The position numbers and the translations under genes were made by a program. A stretch of DNA of 64,000 nt from Sphingobacterium lactis. GTDB lineage: Bacteria > Bacteroidota > Bacteroidia > Sphingobacteriales > Sphingobacteriaceae. Location: NCBI RefSeq assembly GCF_011046555.1, contig NZ_CP049246.1, positions 1,426,001 through 1,490,000 on the forward strand. The letters run 5' to 3'. The notes under the pieces are model-generated. The model was not told the DNA's origin and did not search any database. It saw only the letters and a list, made by a program, of their open reading frames with translations. Below are positions 48,237-57,283 of the stretch, piece after piece (position 1 is the first letter of the stretch; the number at the start of each line of letters is the position of its first letter).

Positions 48237-49349
48237 ATGAGTAAAAAAGTTTATCAAGTAATCGTAAATGTGCTTAATACGAATGAAAATTTTATTGGCG
48301 CCCCATTGTACCTCGTGGGTACCTTTAATAATTGGTCTGCGCGGCATTTACCCATTGGAGAGATTCCTGCGGTAGGGGAGCGCATGCACTTTCTGCTGCC
48401 AGCCGTCGAAGCGGGAGACTTGGAACTTAAGCTCAGTAGAGGCGATTATAGAACCCTGACAGCAGACCAAGATGGAAAACTGGAAGATCCGCAGATTTTC
48501 AAGATTCAAAAGGATACGGAAGTAACGCTGACCATTGAGAACTGGCGGGATCTCTATCCTGCTTCCACCGCGAGTCCACAGGTACATGTACTTGATGAGC
48601 ATTTCTTTTTCCCTGAACTGGATGTGTTCCGGAAGGTGAGTATCTATCTTCCCGAGGATTATGTCGGATCGGAACAAAGGTATCCTGTACTGTATATGCA
48701 TGATGGACAGCATCTCTTTGATGAGGCGACATCGTTAGGCCGTTCAGGTCCCGTCGAGTGGAAAGTTGATGAAACCATAGATAGTTCGGGTTCATCGGTT
48801 ATTGTAGTGGCGATCGATCATGCAACCGATTACGAAATTCGGCAACAGGAATACCTGGTCAATAGCGGAAAGGGTACGCCGGATCCGAAAGGATGGAAAT
48901 ACCTGCATGATATTGTGCATACCCTGAAACCCCATGTTGACCTTAAATATAGAACGCTCGCAGGCGTACGACATACCGCTATGTTGGGGAGCTCCCTAGG
49001 TGGTTTATTGACCCTTTATGCCGGCTTGGCGTATCCCCAGGTTTTTGGCACCGCGGCCATTTTTTCACCTTCCATCTGGATGGATGAAGAAAACCTGTAC
49101 CGCTATGCGGCGGAAAAACTAGGGATGGGTGTCGACAGAAAAGAGCAGGAATTCTATTTCTACATTGGCGATAGGGAGCGGCGATTCCGAATGATGGATG
49201 CCAAGAACAACATGCGGTTGGACATGGACCGCTTCTATACCTGGTTTGCGGAACATTTCTCAGGCAAGTTGACCCTTGATGTCAACCCGGAAGGCAAGCA
49301 TGACTGTGGGTATCATAGGTGGTTTGTTGTTCTTGTTGTTAATCCTTAA
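48237..49349 (+). CDS. Esterase, probable ferric-siderophore hydrolase (Fes/IroE-like)
   Basis: The 370-residue protein has an N-terminal beta-sandwich resembling starch-binding/E-set domains (about residues 5-100, LYLVGTFNNWSARHLPIGE) and a C-terminal esterase-D-type alpha/beta-hydrolase with nucleophile Ser253 in GSSLGGLLTLYAG and a likely catalytic His in PEGKHDCGYHRW. It has no signal peptide, so is probably cytoplasmic. Placement as first gene of a siderophore uptake operon suggests hydrolysis of an imported ester siderophore to release iron. A general esterase role is the alternative. Confidence 0.8.
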   Translation: MSKKVYQVIVNVLNTNENFIGAPLYLVGTFNNWSARHLPIGEIPAVGERMHFLLPAVEAGDLELKLSRGDYRTLTADQDGKLEDPQIFKIQKDTEVTLTIENWRDLYPASTASPQVHVLDEHFFFPELDVFRKVSIYLPEDYVGSEQRYPVLYMHDGQHLFDEATSLGRSGPVEWKVDETIDSSGSSVIVVAIDHATDYEIRQQEYLVNSGKGTPDPKGWKYLHDIVHTLKPHVDLKYRTLAGVRHTAMLGSSLGGLLTLYAGLAYPQVFGTAAIFSPSIWMDEENLYRYAAEKLGMGVDRKEQEFYFYIGDRERRFRMMDAKNNMRLDMDRFYTWFAEHFSGKLTLDVNPEGKHDCGYHRWFVVLVVNP

Positions 49350-49358
49350 AAAGCAGGC

Positions 49359-50312
49359 ATGAAGACATCCCTTAAAATAGCCCTCCTTGGATTGATCCTG
49401 CTGGCGGTAACTTTAGGTTTCCTATTCGTGGATATCGACCTGGATAACCGATATGCCTTAAATAAACGGACCATGCGTTTGGCAAGTATGGTCCTGGTTG
49501 GCATCAGTGTGGCGTACTCATCCATTATTTTCCAAACGATTACAAATAATCGGATTCTTACGCCTTCCATAATGGGATATGAAGCTATTTTCATTCTCTT
49601 TCAAACATTTATAGTTTTTGTCTACGGCGATAAGGCTTTCCAGGTCATCGGGCAGCAGGAAAACTTCTTCTATGCGATCGTGCTGATGTTGGGTTTCTCT
49701 TTGGTGCTCTACTTTCTCCTGTTCGGAAAAAGAAAGCGCGGAATGTACTTCTTGTTGCTGACAGGTATGGTCCTTGGGACGCTATTTCTGACCATAAGCC
49801 AGTTTATGCAGGTTATGATCGATCCAAATGAATTCTCCATTGTACAGAATTTTATGTTCGTCAGCTTCTCCAAGATGAACACCAAACTATTGGGCATTGC
49901 CGCCGCCACGCTTGTTGTCGCTCTTGCATTTACCAGTTTCCATTTGCGGAAGCTCGACGTTCTTGCACTTGGGCGCGACCATGCCGTGAATTTGGGGCTG
50001 TCCTACAATCAGGTGGTGCAGCGCTTTTTGTTGGTGATTTCCCTGTTGGTTTCCGTATCTACGGCTTTGGTGGGGCCGATTACCTTCTTGGGTATTTTGG
50101 TCTGCAACCTAACCTACGAACTATTACCAACACGTAAACACAGTATTATGTTGCCTGTATGCAGTTTGATTGCCTGCATCTGTTTGGTGTTCGGACAATT
50201 CCTGGTCGAACATGTCCTGAGTTTTTCAACGACCGTCAGTATCATTATTAATTTTATCGGCGGAGTTTATTTCATGTATTTATTATGGTTAACACGGAAA
50301 AAAATCAGTTAG
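49359..50312 (+). CDS. FecCD-family iron-siderophore ABC permease (FatC/YclO-like)
   Basis: The 317-residue integral membrane protein has about nine hydrophobic segments and the FecCD-type signatures RTMRLASMVLVGISVAYSS, DVLALGRDHAVNLGLSYN (coupling region) and VGPITFLGILVCNLTYEL. The nearest type is the second permease of FatDCB/YclNOPQ-like catecholate importers. A companion FatD/YclN permease is not encoded next to it. Its last 28 bp overlap the ATPase gene. Confidence 0.88.
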   Translation: MKTSLKIALLGLILLAVTLGFLFVDIDLDNRYALNKRTMRLASMVLVGISVAYSSIIFQTITNNRILTPSIMGYEAIFILFQTFIVFVYGDKAFQVIGQQENFFYAIVLMLGFSLVLYFLLFGKRKRGMYFLLLTGMVLGTLFLTISQFMQVMIDPNEFSIVQNFMFVSFSKMNTKLLGIAAATLVVALAFTSFHLRKLDVLALGRDHAVNLGLSYNQVVQRFLLVISLLVSVSTALVGPITFLGILVCNLTYELLPTRKHSIMLPVCSLIACICLVFGQFLVEHVLSFSTTVSIIINFIGGVYFMYLLWLTRKKIS

Positions 50313-51067
50313 TCTATCAAGGCATCCAGAAGCGTTATGGCAAGGCCGAGGTTTTGAAGGTCCTGTCGGGGAGCATTCCCAATCGGCAGATTACCTCGCT
50401 CATCGGTCCCAATGGTGCCGGCAAGAGTACGCTGTTGTCCATTTTAAGTCGGTTGATCAAGCAGGATGGAGGCGAAGTCAGTTTCTTCGATAAGCCCTTG
50501 AACGAATACCGTGGTGCCGAGCTGGCCAAGAAGCTTTCCATTTTGAAACAATCCAATCACCTTGATCTGAAGTTGACCGTTCGGGATCTCGTTTCCTTTG
50601 GTCGCTTTCCTCACAGCAAAGGGCGGTTGTCTGCCCATGATTGGGAAAAGGTGGATGAGGCATTGCAGTTTTCCGATTTAATGGACCTTCGGGATGCCTA
50701 TATCGATGAGCTTAGTGGGGGACAGCGGCAACGGGCTTTTATCGCCATGATTATTGCCCAGGATACCGAATATATCCTCCTTGATGAGCCCCTCAACAAT
50801 CTCGATATGAAGCATGCTGTCCATGTGATGAAAACACTGCGCCGGTTGGTGGATGAAAAGGGGAAGACCGTAGTCATCGTTATTCATGAAATAAACTTTG
50901 CTGCACAATATTCCGATCACATCATCGCGCTCAAAGATGGCTATATCGAATTTGATGCTCCTGTCAATGACGTGATCAGTGCGGAAAATCTCCAATCGAT
51001 CTTTGCTATCGAATTTGATATCATCGAAAGGAATGGTAAAAAAATATGTAATTACTTCAATTTATAA
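50285..51067 (+). CDS. Iron-siderophore ABC transporter ATP-binding protein
   Basis: The 260-residue ATPase has Walker A GPNGAGKSTLLSIL (about residues 40-53), signature LSGGQRQRAFIAMIIAQ, Walker B YILLDEPLNNLDMKHAV and the H-loop VIVIHEINFAAQYS, typical of the FecE/FepC group. It overlaps the permease gene and precedes the binding protein by one base, so the three are one transport system. Confidence 0.93.
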   Translation: MVNTEKNQLVYQGIQKRYGKAEVLKVLSGSIPNRQITSLIGPNGAGKSTLLSILSRLIKQDGGEVSFFDKPLNEYRGAELAKKLSILKQSNHLDLKLTVRDLVSFGRFPHSKGRLSAHDWEKVDEALQFSDLMDLRDAYIDELSGGQRQRAFIAMIIAQDTEYILLDEPLNNLDMKHAVHVMKTLRRLVDEKGKTVVIVIHEINFAAQYSDHIIALKDGYIEFDAPVNDVISAENLQSIFAIEFDIIERNGKKICNYFNL

Positions 51068-51068
51068 T

Positions 51069-52022
51069 ATGATTAAAAAATTTTTAAAGACCAGCTCTTC
51101 TTTATTTGTGCTGGTTATGGGTTTACAACTGTTGCTCTCCTGTCAGTCCTCAGATAAGCAGGCTGGAAAAACAGCAGGCCAGGATACCCTGCAGGTTTCC
51201 CATAAACTGGGAAATACCGTATTGGTGAAAAATCCCGAACGTGTGGTTGTACTGGATATTGGTGCCTTGGAAACCATGGATGCACTGGGTGTAAAGCCCA
51301 TTGGGATTCCCAAGAAATTTGTGCCAGCGTATCTGAAGGATTTGCTGGATGATCCCAATATCGCGGATGTCGGGTCCGTTATTGAGCCTGACTTCGAAGC
51401 CATCGCGGCATTGAAACCGCAATTGATCCTTCTGTCCACGCGGCAGGAGCGGTTTTACGAAGAACTCCAGGAAATCGCACCAGCGGTATTTATTGGCACG
51501 GACAACAAGAATTACTTGCCCTCCTTTGAAAAGAATGTGCAATTGATCGGTCGAATCTTCGAAAAACAGAACGATGCACAGGAGCAATTAAACGCATTGG
51601 AAACAAAAATCAAGCAAGCGCAAGCAAAGTATAGCCAAGATCCCAATAAAGCGCTATTCCTGATTTTCAACAATGGGAAGTTCTCCGCGTTTGGACAAGG
51701 CTCCCGCTTTGGTTTTATTCACGATGTTCTGGGGATAAAACCGGTATTGGATCTACAGGATGAGTCCGTGCACGGGCAGCGCGTATCCAATGAGCTCATT
51801 GCAGAGTCTAATCCAGACTATCTCTTTATTGTTGATCGCAATGCGGCGGTGCTGGGTAAGGTTTCCAGCAAAGAAGATGTCGAAAATAAATTGATCAAAC
51901 AGACCAATGCCTATAAGCAAGGAAAAACCTTCTACCTGAACCCGAATGTCTGGTTTATTTCGGGAGGTGGATTAACATCCGTCAACATGATGGTGGATGA
52001 TATTGTCAACTTAATTCAGTAA
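51069..52022 (+). CDS. Siderophore-binding lipoprotein of the ABC transporter (FatB/YclQ-like)
   Basis: I choose the ATG at 51069 (MIKKFLKTSSS), which gives a lipoprotein signal ending LLLSC (about Cys25); the longer frame runs into the ATPase gene. The 317-residue protein has class III binding-protein features: VLDIGALETMDALGVKPIGI, DVGSVIEPDFEAIAALKPQLIL and the long connecting helix around residues 165-190. The family binds catecholate siderophores such as petrobactin. It acts at the inner-membrane or periplasmic side. Confidence 0.92.
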   Translation: MIKKFLKTSSSLFVLVMGLQLLLSCQSSDKQAGKTAGQDTLQVSHKLGNTVLVKNPERVVVLDIGALETMDALGVKPIGIPKKFVPAYLKDLLDDPNIADVGSVIEPDFEAIAALKPQLILLSTRQERFYEELQEIAPAVFIGTDNKNYLPSFEKNVQLIGRIFEKQNDAQEQLNALETKIKQAQAKYSQDPNKALFLIFNNGKFSAFGQGSRFGFIHDVLGIKPVLDLQDESVHGQRVSNELIAESNPDYLFIVDRNAAVLGKVSSKEDVENKLIKQTNAYKQGKTFYLNPNVWFISGGGLTSVNMMVDDIVNLIQ

Positions 52023-52026
52023 GGAA

Positions 52027-52836
52027 ATGGAAAAACCGAAGATTTCAAAATACGTTTTTAAGGTAACGGCGAAAGAAAACATAACGCCGCACTATATCCG
52101 GATCAAGTTAAAATCGGATGAGGACATTGAATTCGATCAATGTACGCCAGGGGCAAACAATAAGATTTTTATTCCGCCCAGTGGAACTCGAGAGGTTCAG
52201 TTTTCGACCTTTGATCCCGAAAAGGGAGAATGGGTGATGCCTGATGATGCGATCAAACCCATCGTCCGTACCTATACTCACCGGGCAATTGACCCGGAGA
52301 CCAAGGAGATTACCATAGATTTTGTCAACCATGGGGATAATGGTCCGGCTTCGGCCTGGGCCAGGAATGCCGTGCTGGATGATCAATTGGGTGTCGCCAT
52401 GAAAATCCGACCGACGGTACACGTTGGTGAGGCTGACCACTACCTATTGATCGCGGATTCTACCGCCATCCCTGTGTTGTGCTGTATCCTGGAATCCCTT
52501 CCTGAGGATGCTTCAGGGCGGTGCATTGTCGAAGTCGCTACACCTGAAGATAAACATCCCGAGGTTCAGCATCCCGGATTCGAGGTTACTTGGTTGGTCA
52601 ATCCGCATCCGGAGAAAGGGAGTGCACTCGCGGAGACCGCTAGGGCATGCGCCATCGATCCCGATAAGAAATACTTCGCCTACATTGCTGCCGAATACAG
52701 TACGGTCAGAGATCTGAGACAATACTTTAAGGAAGAGCTAGGTTGGGGAGCCAAGGATTTCTATGCGTTCTCGTATTGGAAGTCAGGAACGGCCGAAGAT
52801 AAATCTGCGCAAGATCGTCGAGAGGAACGTGGATAA
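52027..52836 (+). CDS. Siderophore-interacting protein (FAD-dependent ferric-siderophore reductase)
   Basis: The 269-residue protein has the SIP-family FAD-binding motif RTYTHRAIDPETKEITIDFV followed by the conserved NHGDNGPASAWARNA, and an NAD(P)H-binding half (YLLIADSTAIPVLCCILESL). SIPs reduce ferric siderophores in the cytoplasm to release iron. With the esterase, this operon contains two alternative release steps. It ends 7 bp before the stop codon of the convergent outer-membrane gene; no terminator fits in between. Confidence 0.92.
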   Translation: MEKPKISKYVFKVTAKENITPHYIRIKLKSDEDIEFDQCTPGANNKIFIPPSGTREVQFSTFDPEKGEWVMPDDAIKPIVRTYTHRAIDPETKEITIDFVNHGDNGPASAWARNAVLDDQLGVAMKIRPTVHVGEADHYLLIADSTAIPVLCCILESLPEDASGRCIVEVATPEDKHPEVQHPGFEVTWLVNPHPEKGSALAETARACAIDPDKKYFAYIAAEYSTVRDLRQYFKEELGWGAKDFYAFSYWKSGTAEDKSAQDRREERG

Positions 52837-52843
52837 AGAATAT

Positions 52844-53773
52844 TTAAATCTTAAATAGGACACTAAGACCAAAATTGAAGTATTTGTTTTGTGATCCATT
52901 AAATTGAGTTTTGGCAATGTTTCCATTTTTATAAAAAAGATAATCAACTCCCTTAAATCCTTTAGACATATATGTTTCTGTTTTAATTCCTGTATGAACA
53001 GATGGAAATATTAAATAATGGATGCTCATAGAAGATTTGAAATCCAAACCAAAAGATTTATGAATAAAGCTAGGGTTCTGGTTCAAATTAGTTCTTTCTG
53101 CCCATTGAGCTTGAGCAAAATATTTATTTGGTGAAATAGAAAAGACTGTGCTAAATTCAAGGTTATTTAAGCTAACTATATCCTTGAAGGAGATAATAAT
53201 ACCATTTTTTTTAAAATGATAGCTTGAAATCAGTTCTGAATTTTTGTGAAACAATAGATTAGTACTATTTACCTTAGTTATGCCAATGTAAAAGTTTCTC
53301 ATAAAATTTTTATGAGAAACTTCGAAAGTTAAATCTGATTTTTTGCTACCAGAACTAAAAAGCTCTTTTGAATAAATGATATCCGTTTTATTATCTGATT
53401 TAAAATCTTGGTCAAGCGCTGTGCCTTTATATGAAATTAACTCGGAATATGAGAATTCGTAGGAAATATCTTTGAGTTTTAACCCTAAAGCATACTTTGA
53501 TCCTGAATAAACGTTTTTCCAACTTAATTCTGATAATATATTAGGACTAAGGCCATTTTCATTGCCTGCAATAGACCATTTTAAATTTTCATTTTGGATA
53601 ATTTTGCTAAAATTCTGATACGAGGTGCTCTCTTTTTGTAAATATTGAGCTGAAACTGTTGTAGCAGAAGCACAGAATGTTACGACATATAGAAATAATG
53701 ATTTCTTATACCATCTAAGAAAGTAATCGTTTTTCTCTCTTAGATGGTGGGATATATTAGAAATAGGGCCCAA
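52844..53773 (-). CDS. Predicted outer-membrane beta-barrel protein, possible immunity partner of the MACPF protein
   Basis: I know no named family for this 309-residue protein. It has an unusually long positively charged N-terminus and then a signal-peptide core (SLFLYVVTFCASATTVSAQ, cleavage near residue 43). The mature part alternates polar and hydrophobic residues in many short strands and ends YFNFGLSVLFKI, typical of outer-membrane barrels. The gene overlaps the MACPF stop by 17 bp and shares its low GC content, so they form a two-gene unit. In Bacteroidales BSAP-1 loci, the gene beside the toxin encodes a toxin-resistant version of the outer-membrane target. That role is inferred here, not shown. 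Confidence 0.7.
   Translation of the reverse strand: MGPISNISHHLREKNDYFLRWYKKSLFLYVVTFCASATTVSAQYLQKESTSYQNFSKIIQNENLKWSIAGNENGLSPNILSELSWKNVYSGSKYALGLKLKDISYEFSYSELISYKGTALDQDFKSDNKTDIIYSKELFSSGSKKSDLTFEVSHKNFMRNFYIGITKVNSTNLLFHKNSELISSYHFKKNGIIISFKDIVSLNNLEFSTVFSISPNKYFAQAQWAERTNLNQNPSFIHKSFGLDFKSSMSIHYLIFPSVHTGIKTETYMSKGFKGVDYLFYKNGNIAKTQFNGSQNKYFNFGLSVLFKI
53711..53749. repeat. Inverted repeat just inside the beta-barrel gene start
   Basis: ACCATCTAAGA (53711-53721) pairs perfectly with TCTTAGATGGT (53739-53749), a hairpin beginning about 8 codons after the start of the downstream gene and immediately after the MACPF stop. It could control translation of the second gene. Confidence 0.55.
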
Positions 53774-55292
53774 CGATGTATCCTGAAATGCTCTTAACTT
53801 GGTTAATTCTGTTTTTGTTAAAATTGTAAAAACTTATTGCTTTTTCATCATATATTGGATAAATAGTAGTTGTTTCGGGTTTATCTTGAGGTTTTTCATA
53901 AAATCTAACATAAATTTTGTTTTGAAATTTTATCAAATCCAATTTTCTTTCCACTTTGTAATGTGATTCATCATAAGCAGAATTATTAATTTCAATTTTA
54001 TCAATATCACTTAAAGCATTTAGGATGGGAGTAGACGAAAAATTTGACAATCCATGCATACTTCCAAATGTAAAATATCTAAATGTTGATATTCGTTTGT
54101 TGAATAGTTGAATTGAGTTTGAGCTATTAACTTCACGTAATATTGTATTCATTCTTTCATTGGAAGTTTGATTATATGTATTTATACTTCCTTTAATAAT
54201 GCGTGGTCTATCTGGAAATATCATTATGGCACTTTCAATATCATCTAATGTGTGCCCTGCTCCTAAAATATCGCCGGTTGAAAATAACTCCAAATTTGTG
54301 TCGGTTTTAAAAATCTTTAAATAAGAGTAAAGAATATAATCTTTGACCTTCGCTCTTTTTTCATGATCCTCAATAAATTCATATATTGGGATTAAACCGT
54401 TCTTGTTAATTTTTACTATTTGCGAATTATTATTAGTTACTGAACTTTGCCAATTAGAAGTATTAATTTTTGTTGTTTTAGGATTCGAGAGGGATATTGA
54501 TTCTTCAAGGCTTTTTGTAGGATCTCCACCATATGTTTTATAATATAATTCAGCTTCTGAATTGCTTGATGATTCTTCTTTCGTATAAGATCCATCATAA
54601 TTGAATGTTGTTCCTGCAAATAATGTAGTAATTGTTGCTTTTAAACCTGCTTTTACAGTTTGATTTTTATTGGAGTGATTTGCACGTGATCTATATGCAA
54701 AATGTAACTTTGCTCCATTCATAAAATTTAACACTACATGAGTTCCATAAGTATTTACTAATTCGGCGGGAGCTAAGGTCTCGCAATCGCGAACAAAATT
54801 GGGTTCTATATATGATTTAAGCATTCTCATATCTCCTACAAAAGAAATTTTATTTTTTAATATCAATTTGTCGAAGGTAGCATACGAATAGTAATTTGAA
54901 TCACGTGTATTTTTTTTAAAACCTGCGGTTAAAGTTGCCTCTGCAATTTTAAAGATTGTCTTAGCATATATATTAAGATCGTTACTTAAAAGTTTTTTAT
55001 AAGCTGATGACGTTTCTCCAGAAAGCAAATATCCATCTTGATAATCCAAAGGTTTAAATTCAATTGTTTTATGATTAGCTTCATGCAAATCTTCAATTCT
55101 CAATATTTTTCCACGTACAGCTTTGGGAGATCCAATTTCCTCTAATATGTCGTACCCATAACCAAGCTCTTTAAATTCATCTTGGCCAATGTATCTTGGT
55201 GATGTGTCCTTACTGATTTGTGAAAATTCTTTTTTGCAAGAAGTTGTCAACAATAAAAGAAAAAGAAATAAAAAGTTTAAATTTTGATTCAT
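53757..55292 (-). CDS. MACPF (perforin-like) domain lipoprotein, BSAP-like candidate toxin
   Basis: The 511-residue protein has a lipoprotein signal (LLLLTTSC, Cys19). A MACPF domain follows: ELGYGYDIL at about 43-50, the family signature YGTHVVLNFMNGA at 182-194 (consensus [YW]GTHx7G[GA]), YKTYGGDP at 251-258, NWQSSV at 280-285 and GLIPIYEFIED at 299-309. MACPF proteins insert beta-hairpins to form ring-shaped membrane pores. In Bacteroidales, secreted MACPF lipoproteins (BSAP family) kill related strains. The gene is about 30 percent GC, well below its neighbours, and overlaps the outer-membrane protein gene. A -7-like TACATTTG (55474-55481, minus) lies 180 bp upstream. Surface adhesin or predation-related roles remain possible. 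Confidence 0.85.
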   Translation of the reverse strand: MNQNLNFLFLFLLLLTTSCKKEFSQISKDTSPRYIGQDEFKELGYGYDILEEIGSPKAVRGKILRIEDLHEANHKTIEFKPLDYQDGYLLSGETSSAYKKLLSNDLNIYAKTIFKIAEATLTAGFKKNTRDSNYYSYATFDKLILKNKISFVGDMRMLKSYIEPNFVRDCETLAPAELVNTYGTHVVLNFMNGAKLHFAYRSRANHSNKNQTVKAGLKATITTLFAGTTFNYDGSYTKEESSSNSEAELYYKTYGGDPTKSLEESISLSNPKTTKINTSNWQSSVTNNNSQIVKINKNGLIPIYEFIEDHEKRAKVKDYILYSYLKIFKTDTNLELFSTGDILGAGHTLDDIESAIMIFPDRPRIIKGSINTYNQTSNERMNTILREVNSSNSIQLFNKRISTFRYFTFGSMHGLSNFSSTPILNALSDIDKIEINNSAYDESHYKVERKLDLIKFQNKIYVRFYEKPQDKPETTTIYPIYDEKAISFYNFNKNRINQVKSISGYIVGPYF

Positions 55293-55652
55293 AAGTTTTT
55301 GAATTTAGTTGTTTTTTTTGATAAATTTTATTGTTAATAGTAAATTGATTAATTGTTTAGGGTGTTGTCTTGCGTAATTGTGTTGGGATTAAAATAATTC
55401 AATTAATTAGTTTTGATTTGCTTTTAATTTTATTTTAATTAATAATTGGTGTTAATTATTAATGTTATCGATACAAATGTATTTAGAATTAGTTTAAATA
55501 AAAATAAAATTATCAAATATTTAATTTTAATTCTTTTTAAACGTCATGAATAGTTCTCTTGATTGAATTAAAAATAAATTTCGAAAATATTCATAGAAAC
55601 TTGTTTCTGTTAAATAATTGGTTAATTTGTAAAGAACTAAAAGCCTAAGTAT
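55293..55652. other. AT-rich intergenic region, no gene seen
   Basis: This 360-bp stretch is very AT-rich and carries the divergent promoters of the MACPF unit and the M14 genes. On the plus side TTG (55601-55603) and TTAATTTG (55622-55629, one mismatch to TAnnTTTG) are 18 bases apart. No ORF or RNA gene was recognised. Confidence 0.5.
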
Positions 55653-57272
55653 ATGAAATATGTAATGCTGCTGCTGATCTCATGCAGTATGCCATTTTTT
55701 GCGCAAGCACAATGGAACTATCCCAGTTATGATGCTTTAAAAAAGCAGTTCAATACACTTTCTTCCCATTCGTCTGTCGAAATGGCGTCCATCGGTAAAA
55801 GTTATGGCGGGGAGGAAATTCCCATGCTGAAAATTCAGAAGGATAAGCTGAGCCGGCCGACGCTACTGATCGTTGCCGGAGTTGATGGGCGACACCCTGC
55901 TGGCGTGTTGCAATCCTTAAGAATAGTACAGGAAATCGTAGGGAAGCCACAGGGCGAACTGGAGTCCTTATTATCGGAGAAGTCGATTTGGGTCATTCCC
56001 GTCCTGAATCCGGACGCCTATAAGCGGAATATAAATAGTGGTCGCTGGCATGCGGGGAATGGTCGTGCGATTGACAACGACCGGGATGGCCGCCTGGATG
56101 AGGATCCCGATGTGGATCTGAACAAGGATGGTGTCATCAGTCAGATGCGGGTGAAGTCTCCTGCAGGACAGTACAAGGTACACCCCCTGCATCCGAGTGT
56201 GCTGGTGCAAGCGGATAGGAGCAAGGGAGAAAGCGGCCAATATGAATTGTTTATGGAAGGTATGGATACGGACCACGATGGGCAGTATGGGGAAGATCCA
56301 TCCGCTGGCGTGAACATTGACCGGAACTTTACGTTCGATTATCCATTTTTCGAATCAGAGACCGGAGACTATGCGGCCTCAGAACCGGAGACACGCGCCT
56401 TTATGGATCTGCTATTCGACCAACCGCAAGTGGCAGCAGTGCTGCATCTTGGTATGCAGAATAACCTATCGGTAGCAGAACCATTTGACCAGCGGAAAGC
56501 GAGTGAACGCATTGTGAAGTCATGGTCTAAAAACGATGTACAGGTGGCAGCAATGGTGAGCAAGTTGTATAACGATGCGGTAAAATCACAAGGTGAAGCG
56601 CCGAAACTACCTGCCGGTAAAGGCAACCTCTCCACTACCGCCTACTACCATGCGGGTAAGTTCAGTTTTGTTACCCCAGGCTGGTGGATTCCGGCAAATT
56701 CGGATACCAGCAAAAATGTACAACGGGTGCCGAATGGTAAGGAATTGGACCGTCTGGTGAATTGGGTGAATAACAAAGGAGTTCAAGGAGCCGTATTGCC
56801 GTGGACCAAAATTGATCATCCGGACTTCCCGGGACAGGAAGTTGAGGTGGGAGGCGTGGTTTCTGCGTTTCTCAACAATCCGCCAATTGACCATCTGGAA
56901 GGTCCTGCGAAATTGCATACGGAATTTGTCCTGCAACTGGCGAAATCGTTGGCCACCCTGGAGTTCTCGACACCGAAGGTAACGGCTTTGGGGGATGATA
57001 TCCACCGGATCGAGATCCGTCTGTATAATACGGGAGCCATGCCTACCTATCCGGAAATTGCCGATCGGATCAAGCATGTCTCCAAAATGAAAGCTATTCT
57101 CGACATGCAGAAGAACCAATCTTTCTTAAGTGGGAAACGTCTGCAGCTTTATCCAGCCCTACAGCCCGGAGATGCCCTATCGTTATCGTGGCTGGTCAAA
57201 GGAAAAGGGACAGTGAAACTGACGGTTGGATGCCCAACGGCAGGTGAGAAAACAGTGGATATAAAACTATAA
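55653..57272 (+). CDS. M14 carboxypeptidase-like protein with degenerate active site
   Basis: A 539-residue exported protein (signal peptide ending FAQAQ) of the M14 zinc carboxypeptidase fold. The metal motif HxxE is HPAG (residues 81-84), so the zinc-binding glutamate is a glycine; the later His (VLHLG, about 265) and the substrate-binding NIDRNF remain, but the catalytic Glu region reads FVTPGWWIPANS instead of the FSNEL seen in the downstream paralogue. It is therefore probably not an active peptidase. Aspartate-rich DNDRDGRLDEDPDVDLNKDG resembles calcium-binding loops. It is 11 bp upstream of the active paralogue and may serve as partner or binding protein. Confidence 0.85.
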   Translation: MKYVMLLLISCSMPFFAQAQWNYPSYDALKKQFNTLSSHSSVEMASIGKSYGGEEIPMLKIQKDKLSRPTLLIVAGVDGRHPAGVLQSLRIVQEIVGKPQGELESLLSEKSIWVIPVLNPDAYKRNINSGRWHAGNGRAIDNDRDGRLDEDPDVDLNKDGVISQMRVKSPAGQYKVHPLHPSVLVQADRSKGESGQYELFMEGMDTDHDGQYGEDPSAGVNIDRNFTFDYPFFESETGDYAASEPETRAFMDLLFDQPQVAAVLHLGMQNNLSVAEPFDQRKASERIVKSWSKNDVQVAAMVSKLYNDAVKSQGEAPKLPAGKGNLSTTAYYHAGKFSFVTPGWWIPANSDTSKNVQRVPNGKELDRLVNWVNNKGVQGAVLPWTKIDHPDFPGQEVEVGGVVSAFLNNPPIDHLEGPAKLHTEFVLQLAKSLATLEFSTPKVTALGDDIHRIEIRLYNTGAMPTYPEIADRIKHVSKMKAILDMQKNQSFLSGKRLQLYPALQPGDALSLSWLVKGKGTVKLTVGCPTAGEKTVDIKL

Positions 57273-57283
57273 ACCCCGAAGAA

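Noticed and set aside
52844-53773. Omptin protease for the beta-barrel protein
   Set aside because: The stretch SELSWKNVYS is faintly omptin-like, but the catalytic Asp-Asp and Asp-His pairs could not be located.
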